From Magnetovibrio sp. PR-2 (GTDB lineage: Bacteria > Pseudomonadota > Alphaproteobacteria > Rhodospirillales > Magnetovibrionaceae): 64,000 nucleotides of DNA. Numbering within the stretch: position 1 is the stretch's first letter; each line of letters opens with the position of its first letter. Both the position numbers and the translations under genes were made by a program. Shown piece after piece: positions 43,058 to 53,100 of this stretch. The stretch is taken from positions 1-64,000 of the forward strand of contig NZ_JBAHUR010000003.1 in the NCBI RefSeq assembly GCF_036689815.1. Reading direction: 5' to 3'. The notes beneath the pieces were generated by a model. The model had not been told where the DNA came from, made no database searches, and saw nothing but the letters and a program-made list of their open reading frames with translations.

Positions 43058-43342
43058 TCAGTCGTGGTAATCGACAATCTCGACGTCATAAGCATGACCG
43101 TCTTTCCAAACAAAACAAATCCTGTACTGGCCGTTGATCCGAATGGAATGCTGGCCGGAACGGTCCCCGTGCAAAGCTTCAAGCTTGTTGCCGGGCGGGC
43201 AGTTTAAATCATGCAGGTGTCCTGCCGCATGAACCATCGTCAGCTTTCGCAAAGCCACCCGCTCAAACGCTTTCCATTTGCGATGACATTTCTCCAAGCG
43301 GAAAAGGGCCTGAGTATGCTTGTCTCGAAAGCTTTTGATCAT
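43058..43342 (-). CDS. higB: HigB toxin (RelE/ParE-superfamily mRNA interferase)
   Basis: The 94-residue protein has the HigB core RKLTMVHAAGHLHDLNCPPGNKLEALHGDRSGQHSIRINGQYRICFVW and a C-terminal VEIVDYHD. The family cleaves mRNA at the ribosome. The basic and His residues needed for activity are present, so it is likely functional. It is the first gene of the higBA pair. Confidence 0.93.
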   Translation of the reverse strand: MIKSFRDKHTQALFRLEKCHRKWKAFERVALRKLTMVHAAGHLHDLNCPPGNKLEALHGDRSGQHSIRINGQYRICFVWKDGHAYDVEIVDYHD

Positions 43343-43359
43343 GGAAAGAGTATCATTTG

Positions 43360-43374
43360 TTACGGGTTACGTAA
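43360..43374. promoter_or_regulatory. Candidate HigA operator upstream of higB
   Basis: TTACG-N5-CGTAA is a perfect inverted repeat 17 bases upstream of the higB start, in the AT-rich promoter region. HigA proteins usually bind such palindromes to repress their own operon. Confidence 0.55.
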
Positions 43375-43436
43375 ATAGTAAAATATGTGAGTGCGGCTCA
43401 TTTCGAGGAGTCAGATTCGAAATCAATTTCTCACCA

Positions 43437-45140
43437 TCAAGAGCTTAACCCCATCTCGGTACGAGCTTCTTTGATATCAATTTTTGCCTTAACCCCATGC
43501 TTTTCCAGTAAATGTAGCAAGTGAGAGCCAGACATGAGAGTAAGCGGTTTATCTGATGCAAATTTGTGAGCATCAGGACCATAATCTGCGGTTGTGACAA
43601 GGATGCCCTTGATCGCACCTTCGTTCATAGTCGTTCCATACAAATCGCGAACAGCGCTGACGCCCACAGTGCGAGTATACCTCTTTGCCTGAATGACAAT
43701 TTTACCGCCACTAATTGGGTCAGGATCAAAGGCAACGGCATCTACTCCACCGTCATTGCTTGATTGGGTTACACGGACTTCTCCACCTCTATCTGCAAAT
43801 TCTTTTTCGAACAATTCTCTGACTAAGTGTTCAAATTCTTCCCAATCCATTGCAGCAAGATTGGTGGTGCCATCATCGGCAACATCAACTGACTTTGCGT
43901 CAACAAAACGCTTGTCGGTTTTTTCAAACTCAATAATAGGGGCTATGGGCGTCAGGCCAACCAAAGATGCTGCTGAAACGCCTTTGAGAGACTTGAAGCA
44001 TGCTTTCGGTTCTACTTGTTCTAGGTTGATCTCTAGAAATTCAGCTTTCTTTGCCATCAAAGAAATAATGGTGGCATTGGCTTGTTGGCCTGTGGCGGGG
44101 TCAATTGAGTCTGTCCAGCCATTGAAAACGATACTCTCAAGGTGATCGTGGATATCGGCTTCAAACAGTTCGTGAATGGTTCTTAAACAGATTTGATAAC
44201 ATAGGTCGTCAAATAGGGATTTTTTGTCGCGTTCACTGATGTTCGTCTCGCGAAGTTCTCCTGTAGATGCCACATACTTCACTGTTTTGGTCAATGGCAA
44301 CCCGTCTGGCGTCGGTAACGTGTACTGAACGACGAGCAGTTTATTTTCCGGATCGTAGTTGATTTCCCATTGTTTTGGAACGACATCGTCATGTTCAGAG
44401 GCCTCTAAGACTATTGAGGCATGCTCTTCGATTGCTTCGGGTTCTCCATTTTGCCAAGCTGATTTCAGAGCCTCGACTTTGGCGTTTTCAGTTTCTTGTT
44501 TTTGTAAAAATGCCTTCTCGGCTTCATCTTGTTCTACATTCCATGCATCGCGTTTTAGGGTCCATTCAGCAAGTGCGTCGGCATTCGACTTCTTAACGCG
44601 TTCAACCTCATTATGAAATGCCTGGACGCTATCTTCATGTTGCTTTTCCAATTTCTTGCGCTGTCCAAAAAGAGCTTGGAAGAAACCAACTTTAAGTGGC
44701 CCTGGTTTGTTAGCACGAACTTGGTGTTGGGCTGGCTTATGGGGATAGTTTTTACGTTGGAATTTCGAATGATCTTTGAGCACATTCCAGTCGACAGCAT
44801 CATCAATCGAAAGTGTGTGGTGGAGTGTGTTTTTTAGCCGATCACGTCTTTGTTCAGCTTCAACCGTCAAATCTTCCGCAAGTTCTTTTCCTGCGGCAGT
44901 GTTTTGTTTTTTGACATAAGCATCATATTTCTTGTCCCATTGGGCCATCAGCGTATCGACCTTATTTTGCAGTATCGATATTTGAGGTGCGCTGAGTTCT
45001 TTATGGAGATCGAGGGACAGGTGACGGAAATCAATGTAGTAACGAAGTATTTTGGTTCCAGCGGCGTTATATTTCGCACGCACGTCGCCAGCTTGGATGT
45101 CACCGAGATTAGAGGAATAGAAGGAAATTCGTCCAGACAT
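43437..45140 (-). CDS. Mrr-type restriction endonuclease with long N-terminal region
   Basis: The 567-residue protein ends in an Mrr_cat nuclease domain (about 415-540) with the PD-(D/E)xK core: D467 in NDGGVDAVAFD and Q484-A-K486 in IVIQAKRY. The N-terminal two-thirds contains a coiled-coil stretch (about 55-240), rich in Lys/Glu/Gln, and a beta-rich middle, neither recognised. Mrr nucleases cut modified foreign DNA. The gene is visibly more AT-rich than its neighbours, like the adjacent higBA, which suggests horizontal transfer. The start may be ATG 45140 or a GTG five codons upstream. Defence is likely; the target is unknown. Confidence 0.83.
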   Translation of the reverse strand: MSGRISFYSSNLGDIQAGDVRAKYNAAGTKILRYYIDFRHLSLDLHKELSAPQISILQNKVDTLMAQWDKKYDAYVKKQNTAAGKELAEDLTVEAEQRRDRLKNTLHHTLSIDDAVDWNVLKDHSKFQRKNYPHKPAQHQVRANKPGPLKVGFFQALFGQRKKLEKQHEDSVQAFHNEVERVKKSNADALAEWTLKRDAWNVEQDEAEKAFLQKQETENAKVEALKSAWQNGEPEAIEEHASIVLEASEHDDVVPKQWEINYDPENKLLVVQYTLPTPDGLPLTKTVKYVASTGELRETNISERDKKSLFDDLCYQICLRTIHELFEADIHDHLESIVFNGWTDSIDPATGQQANATIISLMAKKAEFLEINLEQVEPKACFKSLKGVSAASLVGLTPIAPIIEFEKTDKRFVDAKSVDVADDGTTNLAAMDWEEFEHLVRELFEKEFADRGGEVRVTQSSNDGGVDAVAFDPDPISGGKIVIQAKRYTRTVGVSAVRDLYGTTMNEGAIKGILVTTADYGPDAHKFASDKPLTLMSGSHLLHLLEKHGVKAKIDIKEARTEMGLSS

Positions 45141-45326
45141 GTTGCCCACTCTCACTATTATAGAAATAAAAGGTGGGGTTCACGTTACAAATAATGGGTG
45201 TTTAGTTCCATAAAAATCAGCCAAAAGTAGATACATTGTGGTGCATTTAACTCTGCTATGATTGCCACACACATAGTCCTACCGTATAACCAACCCTCCC
45301 AATCCCAAAAAACCAGGGGACGCCCC

Positions 45327-46397
45327 GTGAGCCAGATCGTTTTTCCTGAACGCCCGCCCAAAGACGAACATCGTGCCAAGTGGATGGCCGCGTGGTTGTT
45401 CTCGGTCGCCGGGATGGTTTTGGTGATGATTGCCTTGGGGGGGCTGACGCGTTTGACGCATTCGGGCCTGTCCATGGTCGAGTGGAATGTCTTTACGGGC
45501 TGGATACCGCCCTTAAATGAGGCCGACTGGGCCGAACTGTTTGACAAGTATCGCCAATTCCCCGAGTTCATGAAGGTCAACGCCGAGATGACCCTGGACG
45601 GCTTTAAGGGCATTTTTTGGCTGGAGTTTATTCATCGCGTCTGGGGCCGCTTGTTGGGCTTTGCGTTTTTCTTGCCGTTTGCGGCGTTCTTGGTGATGCG
45701 CTGGGTGAAGGTGTCCGACGGTTTGTTTTGGAAGCTGTTCGGTCTGTTGTTGTTGGGGGCAAGTCAAGGCGTGATGGGCTGGTTCATGGTCATGAGCGGC
45801 TTGGTGGATCGTCCCGACGTCAGCCAATACCGCTTGGTCGCGCACTTTGCGCTGGCGGTTGTCATCATTGGGCTGCTGATTTGGGTGGCGTTGAGCCTTC
45901 TTCATCCCAAGCCCTACGATCAACACCATCAAGACACAGGTGGTCTGAAACGTTCTGCGCATTGGTTGGTGACTTTGATTTTTGTCACGGCCATGGCGGG
46001 TGGATTTGTCGCGGGTACGGATGCGGGGTTTGCCTACAACACGTTCCCCTTGATGGATGGCCAAATCATTCCGGACGGGGTGTTTGCTTACGACCCTGTT
46101 TGGCTGGCACCGTTCGAAGACATCACCACGGTTCAGTTTATCCACCGCACCTTGGCGGAGATCACCATCGTTTGGGTGTTGCTGTTTTGGATGAGCACCG
46201 CTGACAAGCATTTGGCCCCGTGCACACGTTACGCCATTCATCTATTTGGCCTGATGGCGTTGTTGCAAGTGGGCTTGGGCATTTCCACACTGTTGTTGGG
46301 GGTGCCGGTTGCCCTGGCAAGCTTGCATCAGTTGGGTGCTGTGGCGCTGTTTTCCTTGGGCGTTTGGGTGCTGCACGAATTGCGCACAGCCCGCTAG
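45327..46397 (+). CDS. ctaA: Heme A synthase (type 2 CtaA)
   Basis: The 356-residue inner-membrane protein has eight TM helices in two similar halves and the heme-ligating histidines in RLTHSGLSMVEWNVFTG, FIHRVWGRL, the VAHFALA segment and QFIHRTLAE. It converts heme O to heme A for cytochrome aa3 oxidases, so the cell respires oxygen. I choose GTG 45327, preceded by AGGGGA; the frame opens at 45258. The gene is not next to the ctaBCD genes here. Confidence 0.92.
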   Translation: MSQIVFPERPPKDEHRAKWMAAWLFSVAGMVLVMIALGGLTRLTHSGLSMVEWNVFTGWIPPLNEADWAELFDKYRQFPEFMKVNAEMTLDGFKGIFWLEFIHRVWGRLLGFAFFLPFAAFLVMRWVKVSDGLFWKLFGLLLLGASQGVMGWFMVMSGLVDRPDVSQYRLVAHFALAVVIIGLLIWVALSLLHPKPYDQHHQDTGGLKRSAHWLVTLIFVTAMAGGFVAGTDAGFAYNTFPLMDGQIIPDGVFAYDPVWLAPFEDITTVQFIHRTLAEITIVWVLLFWMSTADKHLAPCTRYAIHLFGLMALLQVGLGISTLLLGVPVALASLHQLGAVALFSLGVWVLHELRTAR

Positions 46398-46727
46398 CCC
46401 TGGTCGTCCTCACCCTTTAAATCAGCCAGGCTAAACCGGGCGTAACCGGATGATTAAAGGGAAAATGCCGTTCGTTAAGCCGACCTTTACGATTCTCGTC
46501 CAAATATTTGGTGTCCACGGGCCGTGCGCGCGGATATGGGTGCTATATATAAGACAAATGGACCATTTTGGGACTTTGACGGAAGAACGCCTTGTGAATG
46601 TTGAAAGTTTTCCGATAGAATGCACCTTGAGCCTTCCATTCGGCGAAGGCTTCTCTATATTCAAAAGAAGCGCCCCACCTGGGGGTGGGATGCTTTCGAG
46701 GTAAATGTCAGTTAAGGGATGAACTGA
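46398..46727. other. Intergenic region, no gene recognised
   Basis: Between ctaA and the DHH gene 330 bp hold an inverted repeat CCCTTTAAATC/GATTAAAGGG (46413-46461) that may terminate or stabilise ctaA mRNA. A possible TTGACG -35 (46576) has no convincing -10. An 84-codon frame at 46450-46704 has no ribosome-binding site and no recognisable content. Confidence 0.5.
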
Positions 46728-47663
46728 ATGAGCGATCACAAAAAATTTCGTTTGGTGACGCGGAGCGACTTTGACGGTCTGGTCTGCGCTGTTTTGCTCA
46801 AGGAAATGGATTTGATTGATGATATCAAATTCGTTCACCCGAAGGATATGCAAGATGGCACCATCTTGATCTCCGAAGATGATATTACTACCAACTTACC
46901 TTACGTGCCGGGCGTGCATATCGCGTTTGACCACCATTCATCGGAAATGACCCGTCTGGATGAAAATCCTCCCAACCATGTGATCGACTCCGAGGCACCG
47001 TCTGCGGCCCGCGTGGTCTATGATTACTATGGCGGTAAGATGGAATTCAAACGCGTTTCCGACGAAATGATGGACGCCGTCGATAAAGCCGACAGTGCTC
47101 AGTTCACCACCGATGAAATTCTGACCCCGGACGGTTGGGTGTTGTTGAACTACATCATGGATTCGCGCACCGGCCTGGGCCGTTTCAAAGATTTCCGTAT
47201 TTCCAACTATCAGCTGATGATGGAACTGATCGACTATTGCCGCGATCACACCATCGAAGAGATTCTCGCTCTGCCGGACGTCAAAGAACGCACCGACCTA
47301 TATGCAGACCACGCCGTCAAAGCCAAAGACCAGTTGGAGCGCTGCTCGACCATTCATGACAACCTGGTGGTTTTGGATTTGCGCGGCGAAGACACCATCT
47401 TCGCCACCAACCGTTTCATGATCTACGCCATGTATCCGGACACCAACATCTCGATTCACGCGATTTGGGGCTTGAACAAGCTCAACACCGTGTATGCGAC
47501 GGGTAAATCCATCGTCAATCGCTCTTCGAACACCAACATTGGTGAGTTGATGTTGAAGTACGGTGGTGGCGGCCACGAAAATGCCGGCACGTGTCAGATC
47601 GACAACGATGATTCCGAACGCGTCCTGGGTGAGTTGGTCGCTCAAATCACCTCAGACGGATGA
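46728..47663 (+). CDS. DHH-family phosphoesterase
   Basis: The 311-residue protein has the DHH-superfamily metal motifs: TRSDFDGLVCAV (motif I), FDHHSSE (motif III, DHH) and DKADSAQ, then a C-terminal DHHA1-like GGGGHENAGTCQ. The family includes oligoribonucleases, c-di-NMP phosphodiesterases and exopolyphosphatases. No membrane or PAS domain is present, so a GdpP-like role is excluded. It overlaps ctpA by ATGA, indicating coupled expression. Confidence 0.85.
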   Translation: MSDHKKFRLVTRSDFDGLVCAVLLKEMDLIDDIKFVHPKDMQDGTILISEDDITTNLPYVPGVHIAFDHHSSEMTRLDENPPNHVIDSEAPSAARVVYDYYGGKMEFKRVSDEMMDAVDKADSAQFTTDEILTPDGWVLLNYIMDSRTGLGRFKDFRISNYQLMMELIDYCRDHTIEEILALPDVKERTDLYADHAVKAKDQLERCSTIHDNLVVLDLRGEDTIFATNRFMIYAMYPDTNISIHAIWGLNKLNTVYATGKSIVNRSSNTNIGELMLKYGGGGHENAGTCQIDNDDSERVLGELVAQITSDG

Positions 47664-49168
47664 ACCGCTTAACGCAGTTTATGGCCTTCCTTATTGGTGG
47701 GGCCCTGACCTTCGGCCTTTTACAAACGCTGAGCGCTTGTTCCGATGGTCGCAGTCCCATTGATCAGGTTGTGCGCTCGTTTGGCTCTATGGCCACGCTG
47801 GATGCAGAAAGTGAAACGCAGCTCCTGCGGGTCTATGACGCCTACGACACCTATACCAACAACCCTTCAAACCTACGCCAACGCGATCATTTTCGCGATG
47901 CCTTGCGCCATATCCGCGCAAATTATGTGGTCTCGACCGAAAGTGTCGATCTGATTAACGCCGCGATGGAAGGGATTGAAGAGCAAAAGTTTCGCCCGGG
48001 GAGCGTCGAGCCGCGTGATTTTGTCGAAGCGGGCTTGGACGCCATGATGGCCTCTTTGGATCCCCACTCCAGCTACCTCAATCCCGACGAACTGCGCGAT
48101 AGCCGTGTGGCAACCAGTGGGGAATTTGGCGGCTTGGGCATTGAAGTCACGATGGAAGAGGGGGCTGTGAAGGTTGTTTCTCCCATCGAAGACACACCGG
48201 CGTACCGTGCAGGCATTCAGGCGGGCGATCGCATCGTTGCTTTAGACGGCGAGCCCATTGGCGATAAGACCTTGTCGGACGCGGTAAAGGTCATGCGTGG
48301 GCGTCCGGGCGAAGCCATCGTCCTCACCATCGAGCGCGAAGGGGTTGCGAACTTCGACGTCCGCGTGGTGCGCGCCATTATTGAAATCCGCTCCGTGCGT
48401 TGGCGCATGGAAGGTGACATTGCCTATGTGCGGGTTGCAAGCTTTACGCAAAAAGTTTCACCAAAGTTGTTGGACGCGTTCGACGATATCGAAGACCAAT
48501 ACGGGGCAACTTTGAAAGGCGTGGTGCTGGATTTACGTAATAATCCTGGCGGCTTGCTTGATCAATCCCTGTTTGTGTCTGACAGCTTCTTAGAGGGCGG
48601 CACCATTGTCTCTGTGCGCGAACGCCAACCTGGCGACAACCGGGTCTTTCGGGCAGGTAGCGGGGATCTTGCAAACGGTGTGCCCATGGTGGTCTTGATC
48701 AATGAAGGCTCGGCCTCAGCATCTGAAATCGTCGCCAGCGCGCTCAAAGATCATCACCGCGCGGTGTTGATGGGGCGGCGCACGTTCGGCAAGGGCTCGG
48801 TACAAACCATCCAACCCCTGGCCTTGGAAGGCGCGCTGAAATTAACCACGGCGCGTTACTATGCCCCGGCGGGCTATACCATCCAGGCCCAAGGTGTTGC
48901 ACCGGATATTGTGCTGACGCGGACCATTCAGCCCGCAGAAGGGGAGGATGCCCCGCAAATTCCGAGAGAATCGGACTTGCCGGGGGCCTTGAATACGGAT
49001 TCACACGAAGAACGCCCGCCCGAAGCCTCCTTGGACCGCGAAAGTTGCCCCAAAGCAGGTGAAGAAGGCAAAGATCTGGAGCTCGGCTGCGCGCTGGCTT
49101 ACCTGCGTGCCGGCTCGACCAAGGCGTTCTTGTCGACCATCTCTCACGAAGTTTCTTTCTCAAACTAA
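47660..49168 (+). CDS. ctpA: S41-family C-terminal processing peptidase (CtpA/Prc-like), lipoprotein
   Basis: The 502-residue protein has a signal with lipobox LSAC (about 24-27), a PDZ domain (about 145-230; FGGLGIEVTMEEGAVKVVSPIEDTPAYRAGIQAGDRI) and a peptidase S41 domain with the catalytic Ser in NEGSASASEIVASALKDHHRA and Lys in GRRTFGKGSVQT. It cleaves C-terminal tails of periplasmic proteins. It overlaps the DHH gene by 4 bp. A ~90-residue disordered C-terminal extension with two Cys follows the protease core. Confidence 0.93.
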   Translation: MNRLTQFMAFLIGGALTFGLLQTLSACSDGRSPIDQVVRSFGSMATLDAESETQLLRVYDAYDTYTNNPSNLRQRDHFRDALRHIRANYVVSTESVDLINAAMEGIEEQKFRPGSVEPRDFVEAGLDAMMASLDPHSSYLNPDELRDSRVATSGEFGGLGIEVTMEEGAVKVVSPIEDTPAYRAGIQAGDRIVALDGEPIGDKTLSDAVKVMRGRPGEAIVLTIEREGVANFDVRVVRAIIEIRSVRWRMEGDIAYVRVASFTQKVSPKLLDAFDDIEDQYGATLKGVVLDLRNNPGGLLDQSLFVSDSFLEGGTIVSVRERQPGDNRVFRAGSGDLANGVPMVVLINEGSASASEIVASALKDHHRAVLMGRRTFGKGSVQTIQPLALEGALKLTTARYYAPAGYTIQAQGVAPDIVLTRTIQPAEGEDAPQIPRESDLPGALNTDSHEERPPEASLDRESCPKAGEEGKDLELGCALAYLRAGSTKAFLSTISHEVSFSN

Positions 49169-49510
49169 GTTTGTATAAAAAACAGCCCCTTATGGCATTT
49201 TCAGACGTGCTCTGTGTTCATCTAAGGCAAATCCGTTGATGCTGGCGTGACGGTCTTTGCGCCATGCATCCGAGGCTTTGTTTTCCAGGGGGGGGGTGGC
49301 GATGTCCACCCAAGATCAATGAGTTTTCTTATTTGGTCATGAAACTGCGGATTTGTTGACCCCGCGCGCGCTCGACTTATATCCTAAGCCATAAGTAAAC
49401 CACCACTTTTCGGTTCTTTTCGCTGCTGACCTCATTTCCAACCGTTGTAACGGTTTTGGTTTTTGGTTGGTTTTTCGTGTGTTCAGCACGTTTTCAGAAG
49501 GTTTGAAATC
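49169..49510. promoter_or_regulatory. Upstream region of the giant adhesin: G9 tract and promoter
   Basis: The 342-bp region contains no gene. A run of nine G (49288-49296) lies 215 bp before the adhesin ATG. A promoter-like pair follows, TTGACC at 49356-49361 and TATATC at 49378-49383, with 16-bp spacing, leaving a leader of about 120 bases. G tracts near promoters can vary by slippage and alter expression. Confidence 0.55.
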
Positions 49511-50122
49511 ATGGCTACCAATGATCAAAACAACGGCATCTTTTCTTCCGGCGCGGCCGAAGGCGAGAGCTTCGTCCTCGACGCATCCAGCAGTGACACG
49601 CTGGTCCTGCCCGAAGGCTTAAACCCGGCGACAGCGGATTACCAGCACGACGGGCCCGATCTCGTCCTCACGTGGCCCGACGGCTCCGAGGTGGTGATTA
49701 AAGATTTCAACACGGTTGACCCTCAACCAGACTTTCAATCCGATCAAGGCGCGGAAGTGCGCGCCGATCTGGCTGATCACTTAGCCGACGCCAACACGCC
49801 TGGAATGGTAGCCCAGGCCGGCAGCGAAGGTGTTCAAGAACAGCCCATTGGTACGGTCGACAAAGTTGAAGGCACCGTGACGGTTATTCGCGTGGATGGT
49901 ACGCGCGTCGAACTGCAACCGGGTGATCCGGTCTTCCAAGGCGACATTCTCGAAACAGATCCCGACAGTGCCGTCGGTGTGATCTTGGCGGACGAAACCA
50001 CGTTCTCCATGGCTGAAGAAGGCCGCATGGTTCTGGACGAAATGGTTTACGATCCGGGCACGCAAGAAGGCTCTGTCTCCATGTCCGTGATGCAAGGTGT
50101 GTTCACCTTCGTTTCCGGCTAA
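49511..50122 (+). CDS. Giant RTX adhesin, N-terminal retention/FecR-like part (ends at in-frame TAA)
   Basis: The 203 codons before the stop encode an acidic start (MATNDQNNGIFSSGAAEGESF) without a signal peptide, as expected for a type I secreted protein. A FecR-like domain follows (about 117-203 and on; IGTVDKVEGTVTVIRVDGTRVELQPGDPVFQGDILET...GSVSMSVMQGVFTFVSG). The frame stops at TAA 50120-50122, but the next codons VAKTDPDAM-TLHTPVATIGIRGTQVG continue the FecR-like domain in the same frame, so the gene is one unit interrupted by a single stop. The start at 49511 has AAGG nine bases upstream. This part would form the periplasmic plug of a LapA-like adhesin. Confidence 0.8.
   Translation: MATNDQNNGIFSSGAAEGESFVLDASSSDTLVLPEGLNPATADYQHDGPDLVLTWPDGSEVVIKDFNTVDPQPDFQSDQGAEVRADLADHLADANTPGMVAQAGSEGVQEQPIGTVDKVEGTVTVIRVDGTRVELQPGDPVFQGDILETDPDSAVGVILADETTFSMAEEGRMVLDEMVYDPGTQEGSVSMSVMQGVFTFVSG
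50120..50122 (+). other. In-frame TAA stop inside the giant adhesin gene
   Basis: The reading frame from 49511 to 59449 is one continuous frame except for this TAA, and the sequence on both sides is colinear with a FecR-like domain. A single base change from CAA, GAA or AAA would create it. The codon after the stop, GTT, and the following bases do not resemble known readthrough contexts, and the next ATG (50147) has no strong ribosome-binding site. Confidence 0.85.
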
Positions 50123-50146
50123 GTTGCCAAAACCGATCCGGACGCC

Positions 50147-53100
50147 ATGACTTTGCATACGCCGGTCGCCACCATCGGTATCCGCGGCACCCAAGTTGGT
50201 GTTGATATCACCAACGGTCAAAACGTCGACATCGTGCTGATGGAAGAAGCCGACGGCTTCGTCGGTGAAGTCGTTGTGATGAACAACGCGGGCGTCTCCG
50301 TTTTGAACGGCGCGAACGAATTCACTGTTGTGAACTCCATGTTTGCTGCACCGGCGGAAACAACGGTCATCGACACGCAAGACATGATCAACGCCTTCTC
50401 CGCATCCTTGCGTCACTTGCCGTTGCGTAACGACAACGTCAACGACTTCGGTTTGCAAGGGGATGCACTTTCCGGTGATGAAGAAGCTGACGGTTTTAAT
50501 GACTTTGACACCGCTGCTGGCGATGGCGGGGGTAACGCTGAAGGCCTTGCCGACTTTGATAAAGTCCCTGGCGAGGATGTATCTTCGAATTTGGATGCCG
50601 AAGGCCTCGCGGACTTCGACGTTGTCGGTGACGACGAGTTGGAAGAGATCGTCACTCCACCGATTGGGAGCCCGATCATTGTTCCAGATGACGACGGTAT
50701 TTTGGATGCTGTTGACAACGTCGTAAACAACTTGGCCGGGGTGCCTCCGAAAAAAACCAGCGCCCCCGGAAGAAATGACGATGACGATGATGACGATGAT
50801 GACGATGATGATGATGATAACAACACGGATGACGCCGATATCTCCGTCTCCCTCAGCGGTGGCGGTACAGAAGATCAGCTGTTTAATCTGAATATTTCTG
50901 TCACCGCCCAAACTGGGGACACGATTGACAGCATTGTTTTGACGGGGGTTCCCGACGGATCAACGTTGGTCTTGTCCAGCGGCGCACAAATTAACGCGGA
51001 CGGTTCTGCCATCTCCTTGACATCTGGCCAACTGGCAGGCCTGCAAATGAAAGCTCCGGAAGATTATTCGGGCTCTTTCGATCTGACGGTCACAGCAAAA
51101 TCGTCTGAAGGCACGGCGTCAGACACGGACATAAAAACGACCACGATTAATGTGAACCCGGATGTCGATGCCATCGATCTTTCCGCATCGGCAGGTACTG
51201 CTGTTAATGGCCAGCCGATTGACCTCAACATTTCTGCGGATTGGGGTGAAGACAAAGCGGGCGATACATCTGAATCTGTTGACAGCATAACGATTGCCGG
51301 CGTTCCGACGGGTGCGAGTTTATCTGCGGGTGCCGACAACGGCGACGGCACGTGGACCTTGACGGAAGCGCAACTGAATAATTTGCAATTGACCCCCGCA
51401 CCCGGTAATGCGACCGACATTGATCTTACGGTTACATTTACCGTCATTGACGAAGCAACCGGTTTGCCCACCGATCGGGATTCCGATTCTGAAACGATCA
51501 ACATCCATATTGACCAAGCAGATGTCGAAGCCTCCATCAGCGGTAGCGGCACGGAAGATCAGAAGTTCGACCTCAACATTAGTGTAACCGCTGAATCCGA
51601 CGACACCATTGACAGCATTTCGTTGTCGGGTATCCCCGACGGTTCGACGTTGTTCCTGGCGAACGGCACACAAATTAATGCAGACGGTTCAGATATCGCC
51701 TTGACGTCGGATCAGCTTGCCGGTCTGCAAATGCAAGCTCCTGCGGATTACTCGGGCACGTTTGACGTAACGGTCACGGCAAAAGCATCCGACGGAAGCG
51801 CATCGGACACTGATGTCACCATCACCACGATTACGGTGAACCCGGACGCGGACATTCCGACCTTGACGGCGACCAGTGCGGGCGGCGACGAAGATACGGC
51901 CATTGCGCTGAACATCGCCACGGCGGTGACGGACACGGACGGTTCGGAAAGCGTTGAGAGCATTGTCATCAGCGGTGTGCCAAGCGGTGCCAGCCTGTCG
52001 GCGGGTACGGACAACGGCGACGGCACGTGGACCTTGAGCGAAGCGCAACTGTCGGGTCTTGAACTGACACCTGCGGACAACTTCAACGGCACGATTAACT
52101 TGGACGTGACGTCGAACATCATCGACGTCGCCACGGGTCTGCCCAGCGACACGGAAAGTGTAACGACGCCTTTGGCGGTGACGGTGTCTCCGGTTCCGGA
52201 CGCGCCTTCGGTTGTGGTTGGTGCGGCTTCCGGTACGGAAGACACGGCCATGGGTCTGGACATCACGGTGAACCCGACGAACGGCGTTGCGGTTGACAGT
52301 GTGACGTTGACGGGCGTGCCGAGCGGTTCGACCATCACCTTGGCCAACGGCGACACCATTACGTCTGACGGCTCCGACATTGAACTCAGCGAAGCCCAAG
52401 TGGACGCGGGTCTGCAACTGACGGCGCCGGAGGATTATTCCGGCACGTTCGAAGTGGGTGTGACGGCGGTGTCTGTGGACGGCGGCACGTCGTCCTCGAC
52501 CTTCGACGTTGCGGTGAACCCGGACGCGGACATTCCGACCTTGACGGCCACCAGTGCGGGCGGCGACGAAGATACGGCCATTGCGCTGAACATCGCCACG
52601 GCGGTGACGGACACGGACGGTTCGGAAAGCGTTGAGAGCATTGTCATCAGCGGTGTGCCAAGCGGTGCCAGCCTGTCGGCGGGTACGGACAACGGCGACG
52701 GCACGTGGACCTTGGACACGGGCGATTTGTCGAACCTGACCATTACGCCACCGACGGATTTCTCCGGTACAATTGATCTGTCCGTGACGACGAATGTTGT
52801 TGATACGGCTACGGGCTTGCCTTCGGACACGTCAAGTGCAACGACGGCGTTGACTGTTGAAGTGAACCCAGATGTGGATATAGACGACGCAACGGTTTCC
52901 GGCACGGCGTCGGGTACGGAAGACACGGCGATTGCCATCGACCTGACCACGTCCATCGGTGACACGGACGGTTCGGAAAGTGCCACCGGCTTCACCATCT
53001 CTGGTGTTCCAAGCGGTGCGACCTTGTCGGCCGGTACGGACAATGGCGACGGGACTTGGACGTTGACGCCGGATCAAATCGACGGTTTGACCATCACGCC

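Noticed and set aside
46450-46704. 84-codon open frame between ctaA and the DHH gene
   Set aside because: No ribosome-binding site, no domain and atypical composition; treated as intergenic.
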